A model generated the notes under the pieces. It was not told the DNA's origin. It did no database searches and saw nothing but the letters and a program-made list of their open reading frames with translations. A stretch of DNA of 64,000 nt from Hyphomicrobiales bacterium (GTDB lineage: Bacteria > Pseudomonadota > Alphaproteobacteria > Rhizobiales > JAJFHB01). The position numbers and the translations under genes were made by a program. The stretch's first letter is position 1. The number at the start of each line of letters is the position of its first letter. Shown here one piece after another: positions 16,659-25,559 of the stretch. Location: positions 59,951 to 123,950 of the forward strand of contig JAJFHE010000023.1 of NCBI GenBank assembly GCA_021775755.1, read 5' to 3'.

Positions 16659-19531
16659 TCCGTCACCAGCGCAAGGCGGCAGATCATTGCCTTGCATGCT
16701 TGCGCGTTTGTCACCGCTTCATAACCGTAAACGGCGGCAGAATTTCCCGCCTCGTAGGTTGCCAGGGGCCTTGCGTCACGCGGATAGGCGTTCCTCAAAT
16801 CCTTACCCTGGAAGCGTCCGGAAAAGTGAAACGGAAGAAAAGCGACGCCGCTGACAATGTCCGGCGTTACCCGCACTGGCAGCATCGCGCGGCCGTCGCC
16901 TGGGGTTTCGACCCAGACGACATCGCCATCACCCACGCCGAATCGGCGGGCATCTTCCGGATTAACCTCGATGCGGGGCTGTTGCGCTTCCACGCTCCAC
17001 GGATTGAGTTCCACGGTAGCCGCCCCGAAGGTGCCGTCGGTCGTGCGGCCAGTGGTCAGAACAAGCGGAAACCGCACCGAAAGATCGTCTCGCTGGTACG
17101 ATGAAAAAAATGTGGGCAGACGGTACATCTTGCGATCCGAGTACGTCGCAAACTCCCCGAGCAGATCCCGACGGACGGTGTAAATGGGTTCGCGGTGTAG
17201 CGGCACCGGATCCGGAAACGTCCACACCACCAGCCTGGCCTTGGCATTACCGAAGGGGACCGTACCAAGACTGACGGCAACCCTTTGCAATCCACCGGAA
17301 AGGTCCGTCTTCCAATTGGTGCGGTCTCCGGCGATATTCTCGATCGTGGATCTTTCCGCGCGTGTCAGCTCGCTGTCCCAGCCCAGCCGTCGAAAAATCG
17401 ACATGGACATTTCAGGGTATCCATCTTCGATCAGACCGCCAGGGGTAAAACTGCCCTCAGCCATTAAATTGCCGCCGCCCCAGTCGTCTGGCGCCTTGAC
17501 GCCAAACCGGGCGCGAAATCCACTGCCTCCGGCTGCTACGGGTTTCGATGTGTCGAAGAGGATCGGCGTGCCGGGATGCGCAAACTCGGGCGTGCCCCAG
17601 CACGGCCACGGCAGACCGTAGTGTTCGCCACGGCAGGGACCAGAATTCGCGCGCAATGTAAGCGGGTCAAAGGCTGCCTGATTGGCCATGTGTTTCTTGA
17701 TGCGCTCGGGCGAATGGCCGGCTTCGCCGGTTACCAGCATGCCGTGCCGGGCTTCGCGGAATATGTCCTCCACGGAGGGTTCGCCGCCGCGCACCTGAAT
17801 GTTCTTGAACATCGCACGCGAGAAACCCAACTGCTCGGCAATCAGAAACATGATTGCGTGATCTGGTTTCGATTCAAAAAGCGGGTCGATAACCTTCTCA
17901 CGCCACTGGGTAATCCTGCTGGTTGATGTGACCGAGCCGGACGTCTCAAACTGTGTCGAGGCCGGCAGCAGAACAACGCCATCGCTTCTGTCCGCAAGAA
18001 CCGCCGAAAATGGCGCGAACGGGTCGACCGCGACAATAAACTCAAGCTTCTCAAGTGCCGATTTCGCGTCTGCCAATCTGGTCAGCGCCTGTATCGACTG
18101 CCCCCAGAACACGGCCGCCTTGAGCTGGGAAGATTGATCGGTGTTGCTGTCCGGTTCGAGAACACCGTCAACAAGGCGCGAGATCGGAATGCCTTTAGAA
18201 TGCATCCATTGTTCTGAGTCGAAGGCGCGTTGCAACTGCTCGTAAGGAACATCCCAAACGCGTGCCCAATGTTTCCACGCACCTTTCCTCAAACCGTAGT
18301 ATCCCGGCAGGGAGTGGGAAACGAGGCACATCTGGGAAACGCCTCGCGTGTTGTCGTGCCCTTCCAGCTGGCCGCACCCTCCGCCGCTCTTGCCGATGTT
18401 ACCGAGAACAAGCTGCAACGTCGTGATGGCACGCGCAACGTTGTTGCCATGAGAGTGCAGAATAGCGCCGGTACCCCAAAAAATGGCCCCCGGCCTGTTA
18501 TCTACGAGCAACTGCGCGATGCGCCGCACGGCCGTGTCGGGGACACCGGTGACCTGCTCGACACGTGTCCCGGACCATTTTTGCAGCTCTTCGCGAACGA
18601 ACTTCAGCCCCCAGGTACGCTGCCGGACGAATTTGCGGTCGAGGCCATCGCGCTCCAGAACATGGCGCAAAATTCCCCAGATCAGCGCAACGTCCGTTCC
18701 GGGCCGCAGTTGAACATGTTCGCTGGCTTCTGCGGCAGTAAGGGTGCGGCGCGGGTCGCAAACAATGATCGGTGCGCCGTTCCTGCGCCGCGCTTCCAGC
18801 ATGTGGCGCATCGCAATGGGATGTGTCTCCGCGGCGTTGGAGCCAATCAGCATGACACAGCTGGAGTTCTGAACATCCGTTATCGGATTGGTCATTGCTC
18901 CGTAGCCAAACATATTGGCGGTTCCCGCAACCGTTGGGCCGGAACAAAGCCGGCTTTGGCTGTCGACGTTGTTGGTTCCCCAAAACGCAGCGAGCTTGCG
19001 GAACAAGTAAGCTTGTTCGTTTGAAAAGTGGGTCGAACCGGCCCAGTAGACCGCATCCGCACCGTGCCGGCGCCTGATGTCCGCGAAGCGATCGGCGATT
19101 GTCTTGATCGCGTCAGGCCAGCTGATCCGCTGCCAGCGGCCGGCCTCAAGTTGCATGGGGTATTTCAACCGTCTGTCACTCAGGACATTCTGGCGAACAC
19201 TCGCTCCGCGCAGACAGTAACCGCCGAAATTGATTGGGCTCGCATCCTCCGATTTCTGCGCGGTCCAAACACCGTTCTGCACATGCGCGGAAATCGAACA
19301 GCCGACCGAGCATTGCGTGCAAATGGTTGTTGCCGTTCTGGTGGCTGCATCCTGCGCGATGGCGGATCTGCCTGTTTGAATAAACGTGCCTGCACCAAAA
19401 CCTGCCACGGAAAGTCCGCCCAGGCCTGTAGTACGCAAAAACTGTCGGCGGCTGACGCCGCCGCCGGGCCGGATCTTCGCGGAGGCGGGTTGGCCTGTTC
19501 GTTTTGGAGTATTTTCCGTGTCCGATGGCAC
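16655..19531 (-). CDS. Tat-exported molybdopterin oxidoreductase, formate-dehydrogenase-N-like but with altered active site
   Basis: A 958-residue DMSO-reductase-family enzyme. A twin-arginine signal (SRRQFLRTTGLGG, about residues 27-39) directs it to the periplasm. A [4Fe-4S] motif (CTQCSVGC ... GGYCLRG) and the bis-MGD domains follow. Closest resemblance is FDH-N alpha: SRLCSGPTVAG aligns with its selenocysteine segment and LVSHSLPGYYG with its LLSQSLPGY. The metal ligand Cys196 is followed by Ser197, where FDHs have His, and the conserved Arg of LRGxxN is Glu390 (QLEGHDN). FdsA in this window keeps both His and Arg. The substrate is therefore doubtful. Start: GTG at 19531. No iron-sulfur or cytochrome partner is adjacent. 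Confidence 0.85.
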   Translation of the reverse strand: MPSDTENTPKRTGQPASAKIRPGGGVSRRQFLRTTGLGGLSVAGFGAGTFIQTGRSAIAQDAATRTATTICTQCSVGCSISAHVQNGVWTAQKSEDASPINFGGYCLRGASVRQNVLSDRRLKYPMQLEAGRWQRISWPDAIKTIADRFADIRRRHGADAVYWAGSTHFSNEQAYLFRKLAAFWGTNNVDSQSRLCSGPTVAGTANMFGYGAMTNPITDVQNSSCVMLIGSNAAETHPIAMRHMLEARRRNGAPIIVCDPRRTLTAAEASEHVQLRPGTDVALIWGILRHVLERDGLDRKFVRQRTWGLKFVREELQKWSGTRVEQVTGVPDTAVRRIAQLLVDNRPGAIFWGTGAILHSHGNNVARAITTLQLVLGNIGKSGGGCGQLEGHDNTRGVSQMCLVSHSLPGYYGLRKGAWKHWARVWDVPYEQLQRAFDSEQWMHSKGIPISRLVDGVLEPDSNTDQSSQLKAAVFWGQSIQALTRLADAKSALEKLEFIVAVDPFAPFSAVLADRSDGVVLLPASTQFETSGSVTSTSRITQWREKVIDPLFESKPDHAIMFLIAEQLGFSRAMFKNIQVRGGEPSVEDIFREARHGMLVTGEAGHSPERIKKHMANQAAFDPLTLRANSGPCRGEHYGLPWPCWGTPEFAHPGTPILFDTSKPVAAGGSGFRARFGVKAPDDWGGGNLMAEGSFTPGGLIEDGYPEMSMSIFRRLGWDSELTRAERSTIENIAGDRTNWKTDLSGGLQRVAVSLGTVPFGNAKARLVVWTFPDPVPLHREPIYTVRRDLLGEFATYSDRKMYRLPTFFSSYQRDDLSVRFPLVLTTGRTTDGTFGAATVELNPWSVEAQQPRIEVNPEDARRFGVGDGDVVWVETPGDGRAMLPVRVTPDIVSGVAFLPFHFSGRFQGKDLRNAYPRDARPLATYEAGNSAAVYGYEAVTNAQACKAMICRLALVTD

Positions 19532-19619
19532 AAGCCGACCTCGCTGGCAGGGTCACATTCTTGTGGTTTGCCGACCGAAAGGTTAGTTTACCGGCACGAT
19601 CTGGTCCAGAGGCGAGATT

Positions 19620-21368
19620 ATGGTCCGCCCGACACGTTTGATATTCGCGTGCCTTGTATGGTGCATTTCGATAGTCGCACCTGCGGCCGCCGGCGAAAGA
19701 GTTGCATTGGTCATCGGCAACTCGCACTATGAATTTGCGACCCCTTTGAACAATCCTGAAAACGACGCCGTTGCGGTGGCGAGTGTGCTTGAGAAGCTGG
19801 GTTTCTCGGTGGTACGCGGGCTCGACCTTGACCGCGATGCGCTGGTGGGAAAAATCCGGGAATTCGCCAGGCAATTGCGTGGCGCTGATACCGCCCTGTT
19901 CTATTATTCAGGCCACGGGCTGCAGGTTGACGGCCGGAATTATCTGGTTCCGCTGGATGCGAAGCTTGACGATGAAGCCGACCTCGATTTCGAAGCGGTG
20001 GAAATGGCTACCGTTATCAAGCAGATGGAACGCGAGCCGCGCACAAACCTCATCTTCCTCGACGCCTGCCGCGATAATCCGCTGGCGCGAAACCTCGCCC
20101 GAAACATGGGCACACGATCGACCGCGGTCGGGCGCGGGCTTGCCCGGCTCGACTCCGGCGTTGGCACCCTGATCGCCTTTTCTACGCAGCCCGGCAACGT
20201 GGCGCTCGACGGAGAGGCCGGCGGCAATAGTCCATTCACCGCAGCACTCCTGGCCCACATAGAAACCCCTAACACCGACATCAGCCGGGTTCTGCGAAAA
20301 GTCCGTCAGGACGTACTTGCGGCAACCAATGGCAATCAGGTGCCGTGGAGCAGTTCATCTCTGATTGGCGATTTTTATTTTACCACCGCCGCCGCAACCA
20401 CGGCGACGGCAGGAGAGAGCGATGAACTGACCGCTCTCAGGGAGCGCCTCGAGCAGCTTGAAGAAAAGCTTGCAAATCAACAACAGGCGGCACTGCAGCC
20501 CTCGATCGACCCAGCCGGGCCGGAAACCGGACATGGCGAGATCAACACCTGCGATCTGCTGGCAGCAGATCCCGCCGACCGGCGAAGCAATGGCTTTGGC
20601 GTTTCACTGCAGGATATTGACGCCGTTACCGCGGTCGCGTCCTGTGAGGCAAGCGCGCTCAACGACCCCTCTTCCGCCGTCCAGAAGTACCAGCTTGCGC
20701 GATCTTATGCTGCCGCCGGTCTTACGGGCCAAGCGGCGGCTCTCCTCGAAGAATTGGCCGATGCCGGTGATGCCGCCGCAATGCTCACGCTGGCCCGAAT
20801 GCAATTGGTAGGCAATGGCGTTGAGCGCAATACCACCAAAGCCCTGAACCTTCTGGCACAAGCCGCGGCAAGGGGCATGCCGGCGGCGACCTCTCTTATC
20901 GGATATCTGCATGAAGCGGGCCTGGGTGTGCCGCGCAACTACACTACCGCCGCCGGGTATTACCGCAGCGCGGCTGAAGCCGGTGACCTCTTTGCGATGA
21001 AGGCGCAAAGCCGATTGCTGGAGAATGGCCTCGGCGTCGGCCGCGACTACGCGGAAGCCAATCGATGGGCAAACCGTGCCGCAATGCACGAAACGGCATT
21101 CGCTCAGCTGCGCCTGGCGCAGATGCTGGACTCCGGCTCGGCGACGGCGAGCGACGCCGCATCGGCCGCAGCGGCGGCGTTCTCCGCATTGCTCTTTGCC
21201 AACGAGCCGGCAGCCCGCCGTCTACGGCGATCTGCCAGGCTTTGGTCGTCTGCGTTCTGGCAGGAGCTGCAGAAACAACTCAGGTCTTCCGGCAGCTATA
21301 CCGGGCCGATCGACGGCCTATACGGCGAGCGCACCTGGGCGGCAATCGATGCCGTCGGTGCCAACTAG
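19620..21368 (+). CDS. caspase-like (C14) protease with SEL1 repeats
   Basis: Exported or membrane-anchored 582-residue protein. After a signal-like N-terminus (to about residue 24) comes a caspase/metacaspase domain: ERVALVIGNSHYEF, catalytic His99 in YYSGHG and Cys150 in FLDACRDNP. A coiled segment (about 264-285) leads to SEL1-like repeats (about 365-510; for example AMLTLARMQLVGNGVERN and SLIGYLHEAGLGVPRN). The end (SGSYTGPIDGLYGERTWAAI) looks like a peptidoglycan-binding-1 unit. Bacterial proteins of this layout are common in Rhizobiales; their targets are unknown. Start: ATG at 19620. The TAG stop is inside the CTAG end of the repeat element at 21365. Confidence 0.88.
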   Translation: MVRPTRLIFACLVWCISIVAPAAAGERVALVIGNSHYEFATPLNNPENDAVAVASVLEKLGFSVVRGLDLDRDALVGKIREFARQLRGADTALFYYSGHGLQVDGRNYLVPLDAKLDDEADLDFEAVEMATVIKQMEREPRTNLIFLDACRDNPLARNLARNMGTRSTAVGRGLARLDSGVGTLIAFSTQPGNVALDGEAGGNSPFTAALLAHIETPNTDISRVLRKVRQDVLAATNGNQVPWSSSSLIGDFYFTTAAATTATAGESDELTALRERLEQLEEKLANQQQAALQPSIDPAGPETGHGEINTCDLLAADPADRRSNGFGVSLQDIDAVTAVASCEASALNDPSSAVQKYQLARSYAAAGLTGQAAALLEELADAGDAAAMLTLARMQLVGNGVERNTTKALNLLAQAAARGMPAATSLIGYLHEAGLGVPRNYTTAAGYYRSAAEAGDLFAMKAQSRLLENGLGVGRDYAEANRWANRAAMHETAFAQLRLAQMLDSGSATASDAASAAAAAFSALLFANEPAARRLRRSARLWSSAFWQELQKQLRSSGSYTGPIDGLYGERTWAAIDAVGAN

Positions 21369-21630
21369 ACCGTTTCAGGTTCATTTAGAAACATTGATGG
21401 GTCAAGCCGGTTCATCCGGCAAGGCGCGGCGCAAAGCGCGATGCGGTGTATCGGGCAAGCACCGCAACGCCGCCGGTGAGCCGATTTGGCCCACCGAAGG
21501 CCGGTGCTTCGCGCCTCCTGGACAGCGTTACGGCTCCCTTGTGGACGGCAAGTCCACAGCGGGACCCGCGCCTTGCCAGCAGACGCGAAACACCGGTCAA
21601 ACGATTCCGTATGAACTTAAAGCGGTCTAG
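21365..21630. repeat. 266-bp CTAG-ended intergenic repeat element (full-length copy)
   Basis: Imperfect 20-bp inverted ends (CTAGACCGTTTCAGGTTCAT at 21365-21384, and the complement of 21611-21630, CTAGACCGCTTTAAGTTCAT; 17/20 identical) bracket a GC-rich, hairpin-prone interior without an evident gene. It exactly fills the space between the convergent caspase-like and ArsC-like genes and supplies the TAG stop codon of both. A shortened copy lies at 35552, a diverged relative at 63879 and a single end at 32373. Confidence 0.75.
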
Positions 21631-21968
21631 ATTGCCGTTCGCACCTCATCTGAGAAGCCGACAAGCACATCGCTCTCCTTGACGATGACCGGACGCTTGA
21701 TGAGCGCGGGATGTTCGGCCATTAGCGAGATCGCCTTATCTGCATCGACATCGGCCTTCTGACCATCGGCCAACCCGCGCCAGGTGGTACCGCGCCGGTT
21801 GAGCAGAATTTCCCAGCCAGCCGCCGCTGCCCATTGCGAGATCTGATCGCGTGTTACACCGCCGGTGCGGATATCCACAAAGCGATGATCGATGGCGGCT
21901 TCATTCAGGTGCTTCAGCGCCTTGCGGCAGGTGTCGCAGTTTTTCAGGCCGTAAACCGTCAGTGCCAT
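21627..21968 (-). CDS. ArsC/Spx family protein (YffB-like)
   Basis: A 113-residue thioredoxin-fold protein of the ArsC family. The N-terminus TVYGLKNCDTCRKALKHL has the CxxC pair typical of the Spx/MgsR/YffB branch rather than true arsenate reductase, and the C-terminal half has ALIKRPVIVKESDVLVGFSDE, the family's Arg-Pro loop. Physiological role unknown; glutathione-dependent reduction is suggested for relatives. ATG at 21968; its end lies within the repeat element, so its last residues and stop codon come from that sequence. It precedes, and may be independent of, the CobW gene, which ends only 9 bases upstream of its start on the same strand. Confidence 0.9.
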   Translation of the reverse strand: MALTVYGLKNCDTCRKALKHLNEAAIDHRFVDIRTGGVTRDQISQWAAAAGWEILLNRRGTTWRGLADGQKADVDADKAISLMAEHPALIKRPVIVKESDVLVGFSDEVRTAI

Positions 21969-21977
21969 GTGGTTCCC

Positions 21978-23102
21978 TTAGTCCAAAAGGCCGCCCTTGG
22001 GGCCGGTGGCGAGCGTATCGTCATGCTGGAAGGCTTTTGCGTCGAGACTGATCTTCTCGGTGAACGCCTTCAACAGCGCATCGATTTCGCGCTTCTCGAT
22101 GTCGCGCGTGATGAACACGATGCGGGTTTTTGCTTCGCCGCGGGGCCAGGCGTCGAGTTCGACCGGCGGGTGAAAGACGTGCTGCACCCCGTGGATCACC
22201 ACGGGCCGTTCGGGCTGTTCTTCCAGCTTCACGATGCCCTTGACGCGCAGCAGGTTGGCGCCGTGATAGGACTGCAGGAGCTCCATGAAGAGGTTGAAGC
22301 CGTTGATGCCGATGGCCGCATCGCTCTCAACGCAAAACGCACGAATGTGATCGTCGTGACGGTTCACATCGTGGCTATGATCGTGATGACCATGATGACC
22401 GTGACCATCGCCGTCATACGCCTCCGCGGCGAGCCAGCGCGCAACATCGGGGGCCTTCGCGGCAACGTCATACAGCCCCGCATCGAAAAGCACGGCGGCA
22501 CCGGCCTCACCGGCCCGTGCATCAAAAATACGCGCCGCCGGGTTGAGGGCACGAAGCCGCTCACGCAGGGCGGCCACGGTTTTCTTGTCTGAGATATCGC
22601 TTTTGGTCAGGACCAGGCGGTCCGACACCGCCGCCTGCTTGACGGACTCGCCATGGGCATCGAGCGTTGCCATGCCGTTGACGCAATCGACAGTCGTCAC
22701 AACGCTTTCAAGCCGGTAACGCAACACCAGATAGGGATGGTTCATGATGGTGTGCAGAACCGGCGCGGGGTCGGCAAGCCCGGTGGTTTCGATGATCACC
22801 CGGTCGAAAGCCTTTACGGAGCCGTCGTCGCGCCGGTTGACGAGGTCATTGAGGGTGGTGATGAGATCGCCCCGGATGGTGCAGCAGAGGCAACCGCTCG
22901 ACATCTCCATGATGTTTTCATCGGAGGTTTCGACAAGCAGATGGTCAATACCGACATCGCCGAACTCGTTGATGATGACGGCGGCTCCCGCCAACGCCGG
23001 GTCGGCGAGCAGACGATTGAGCAGCGTTGTCTTGCCGCTGCCGAGAAATCCCGTCAGCACGCTTAAGGGGATCGGATCTTGTTTGCCGGACGTCTGGGGC
23101 AT
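21978..23102 (-). CDS. CobW/COG0523 GTP-binding metallochaperone
   Basis: A 374-residue G3E GTPase. Walker A is in VLTGFLGSGKTTLLNRLL, the metal-binding GCLCC motif is in SGCLCCTIRGD, and the NKxD-like motif is VLTKSD. A His-rich insert (HGHHGHHDHSHDVNRHDDH) separates the GTPase from the CobW C-terminal domain, typical of zinc-linked members that deliver metal in the cytoplasm. Start: ATG at 23102. The frame is open much further upstream but that part is Arg/Ala-rich and overlaps the carboxypeptidase gene. It starts 13 bases after that gene stops, so they are likely co-transcribed. No Zur site could be confirmed. A cobalt role is possible but no cobalamin genes are near. Confidence 0.9.
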   Translation of the reverse strand: MPQTSGKQDPIPLSVLTGFLGSGKTTLLNRLLADPALAGAAVIINEFGDVGIDHLLVETSDENIMEMSSGCLCCTIRGDLITTLNDLVNRRDDGSVKAFDRVIIETTGLADPAPVLHTIMNHPYLVLRYRLESVVTTVDCVNGMATLDAHGESVKQAAVSDRLVLTKSDISDKKTVAALRERLRALNPAARIFDARAGEAGAAVLFDAGLYDVAAKAPDVARWLAAEAYDGDGHGHHGHHDHSHDVNRHDDHIRAFCVESDAAIGINGFNLFMELLQSYHGANLLRVKGIVKLEEQPERPVVIHGVQHVFHPPVELDAWPRGEAKTRIVFITRDIEKREIDALLKAFTEKISLDAKAFQHDDTLATGPKGGLLD

Positions 23103-23115
23103 CTCGTTGCGCGGC

Positions 23116-24534
23116 TCAGCGGATATTGTCCGCGTCCAGTCCGTTGCTTGATTGTCCGCTCGAGCTGCCCGAACTGCCAGAACCCTGCTCGCGTTGCGTG
23201 GACTGCCTGCGTGTCGCGCTTGCCGATGACGAGCCCGCAGCCTGGGATGCCGCAGCCTGTTCGCGGCGGCGGCGCTGGCGTTCCTGGCGGGCCTTGCGTT
23301 CTTCCTGCTGGCGCGCCCGGTCTTCTTCCTCAAGCCTTGCAATGACCTCGCGATAGGCATCGGGCGGCAGCACCGAGCACTCTCCGCTCTGGGCGATAAC
23401 CTGGCTGCAGATCACCGTCGACTGGTTGGCCTGAAGCGAGTGCACCATGGCGGTAAACTGGCCGGTGTCGGGTGCGCGGACGACAACCGCCCGACCGCCA
23501 AAAAACACATTGCGCAGCGCGGCCATGCGCTTGTCGAGAATGTCCTGTGCGGCGCTTGCGCTGTTCGCCGCACCAAGCGCGACGGACCAGCCGCGCACCG
23601 TTTGCGCCTGGGTAATACGCACCGTGCCGGCGCGCCGGCATACCGTCTGCGCCATGTCTTCGGGCAGGGAGGCGGCGAACAGCCCGCCATTGGACAGTGC
23701 ATTGAGCTTGCGTGGCAGAGCGAGGAGCCCGCCGTTTGCATCGTTGGCAAAGCCTTCCTCGAGCAAGGCTTTCGCGGTCGTGGTCCGCGACCCGCCATTC
23801 GGCGCTCCGAGAATGACGGCGACAAGACGGCGGCCATTGCGCGTGGCGCTTGCCACAAGATTGTAACCGGAATTGCAGATGAACCCGGTCTTCATGCCGT
23901 CGGCACCTTCCATGGTGCGCAGCAGACCGTTGCGGTTGCGCAAGCGGCGCCCGCCGACGCGCACATTGGGCGCCTCGAAGAATGCCTGATACTCGGGAAA
24001 TTCGCGAACAATGGCCCGCGCCAAAAGTCCCAGATCGCGAGCCGTCGTGACCTGACGGCGATCAGGCAGGCCATGCGGGTTGGCATAATAGGTGCCGGTC
24101 ATGGCCAGACGCTGGGCGGTTTCGTTCATCAGGCGCACAAAGGCTTCCTCGCTGCCCGCAACACCTTCGGCGAGCGCAACAGCGATATCGTTGGCCGAAC
24201 GAACAATGAGGACCTGCAGGGCCCACTCGATGGAGAACTCCGTACCGACCGGCAGGCCGACCTTGCTCGGCGGCTCGGCGCGTCCAGCCTCGGTCATGGC
24301 TATCTTCGTTTCAAGCGTAATGCGCCCGGCGCGGATCGCGTGAAACGTCAGATAGGCGGTCATGAGCTTGGTGAGTGAGGCCGGATACCACGGCGCTCCG
24401 GTATCTTCTGAATGCAGCACCGTTCCCGTCTCGACATCGAACACAAGCGTGGGTCCGGCCAGGGCCGGCAACGGCAGCATCAATATCAGTAACAGCACGA
24501 CGGCCCGGACAAACACTCGGCAAGTACGCAACAC
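23116..24534 (-). CDS. D-alanyl-D-alanine carboxypeptidase (PBP5/6-like)
   Basis: Periplasmic serine peptidase trimming D-Ala from peptidoglycan stem peptides. I use the GTG at 24534, which has AGAGGA 7 bases upstream and gives a clean signal peptide ending PLPALA; a GTG 7 codons earlier is possible. Catalytic motifs are all present: SLTK (SxxK), SAN (SxN) and MKTG (KTG). Residues about 335-385 (SVALGAANSASAAQDILD onwards) resemble a SPOR domain, which binds denuded glycan. The end is a charged coiled region and a Ser/Gly-rich tail, unusual for the family and probably disordered. 472 residues. CobW follows on the same strand. Confidence 0.93.
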   Translation of the reverse strand: MLRTCRVFVRAVVLLLILMLPLPALAGPTLVFDVETGTVLHSEDTGAPWYPASLTKLMTAYLTFHAIRAGRITLETKIAMTEAGRAEPPSKVGLPVGTEFSIEWALQVLIVRSANDIAVALAEGVAGSEEAFVRLMNETAQRLAMTGTYYANPHGLPDRRQVTTARDLGLLARAIVREFPEYQAFFEAPNVRVGGRRLRNRNGLLRTMEGADGMKTGFICNSGYNLVASATRNGRRLVAVILGAPNGGSRTTTAKALLEEGFANDANGGLLALPRKLNALSNGGLFAASLPEDMAQTVCRRAGTVRITQAQTVRGWSVALGAANSASAAQDILDKRMAALRNVFFGGRAVVVRAPDTGQFTAMVHSLQANQSTVICSQVIAQSGECSVLPPDAYREVIARLEEEDRARQQEERKARQERQRRRREQAAASQAAGSSSASATRRQSTQREQGSGSSGSSSGQSSNGLDADNIR

Positions 24535-24774
24535 GAAATTTTCCTCTCTCGCCACCGCCCCTACGGCGGTCCGACACCAAAGTCAGCGCAAATGCTGAGC
24601 CACCCGGAACCTTCTCTGGCAGGCCCGGCAGCAGTGATCGCTCGCATGGCCCGTTCGGTTCGCCGACAACTATCCACAGACCGGGGCGGCCACGCAAATC
24701 AAAACTGCTTTTGTTCACAAAATGGCCAGAAATATGGCAGGACCGTGATTTCGCATCGACAGTTTGGGCCGTTT

Positions 24775-25548
24775 TCAGCCCGCACGTGCCAGAAAGTCGC
24801 GCACATGCGGCGCCACACGGTCATTGGCTTCAATGAGGATTGAGTGTTTGAGGCCGTCGAGGATAACGAGCTCGGAATCGGGCAGCGTGTCGGCAATGAA
24901 GCGGTTGAGACGCGGATTGCAGCCGCCGTCGAGTTCGCCGGTAAGCACCAGGCACGGCACGTCGATTTCATGCAGCCACGGCGCCATCTCGGTTTCGGCG
25001 TAAATATCGAAGACGGAGAGAAAGACGTCCGGCGGCGTGTCGACAACCTGTTTGATGCGCGCTTCGATCATCTCCGGGCGCGCGGCTATGAACTCATCCG
25101 TGTACCAGCGGGCCACCAGCGTGCCGAGGGTCTGCTCAATGCCGTTCTCGACCATTGCCGACTTAACCGCCTGGAGCTTGCCGCGATCTTCTTCGGTGCG
25201 CCCGGCAGCGGTCGACAAAAGGCCGACCGAAAGCACTCGGTCAGGATGAGCGCGGGCATAGGCCGGCCCGATCATGCCGCCCAGCGAATGGCCGATGACG
25301 TGCGCGCGCTCGATACCCAAGTTCGCCCGCAGGGCCTCAAGATCCTCGACCATATCATCGAGTGTGTAAGGCGTGTCGGGCACCGGCGAATCGCCATGGC
25401 CGCGCAGATCGTAGGAAATGCAGGTGAAATGGTTTCTGAGATGTTCGGTCAGCCCCGCCCAGGTGACACGTCTGGAACCGATGCCGTGCACCATGAAAAG
25501 CGCCGGGCCGCTTCCCTCAACTGTATAAACGCAATCGACAGCACTCAC
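24775..25548 (-). CDS. alpha/beta hydrolase
   Basis: A 257-residue cytoplasmic alpha/beta-hydrolase. The oxyanion segment MVHGIGSRRVTW, nucleophile elbow GHSLGG and C-terminal His in LDGLKHSILIE form the usual Ser-His-Asp set. It resembles 3-oxoadipate enol-lactonase-like hydrolases, but the substrate is open. Start: GTG at 25548, placed 6 bases after AGGGGG; a TTG two codons earlier is the alternative. It begins 11 bases after the LLM oxidoreductase stops, so both are one transcript, probably under the divergent LysR regulator. The pair suggests oxidation followed by hydrolysis of one compound. Confidence 0.88.
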   Translation of the reverse strand: MSAVDCVYTVEGSGPALFMVHGIGSRRVTWAGLTEHLRNHFTCISYDLRGHGDSPVPDTPYTLDDMVEDLEALRANLGIERAHVIGHSLGGMIGPAYARAHPDRVLSVGLLSTAAGRTEEDRGKLQAVKSAMVENGIEQTLGTLVARWYTDEFIAARPEMIEARIKQVVDTPPDVFLSVFDIYAETEMAPWLHEIDVPCLVLTGELDGGCNPRLNRFIADTLPDSELVILDGLKHSILIEANDRVAPHVRDFLARAG

Positions 25549-25559
25549 GCTCAACCCCC

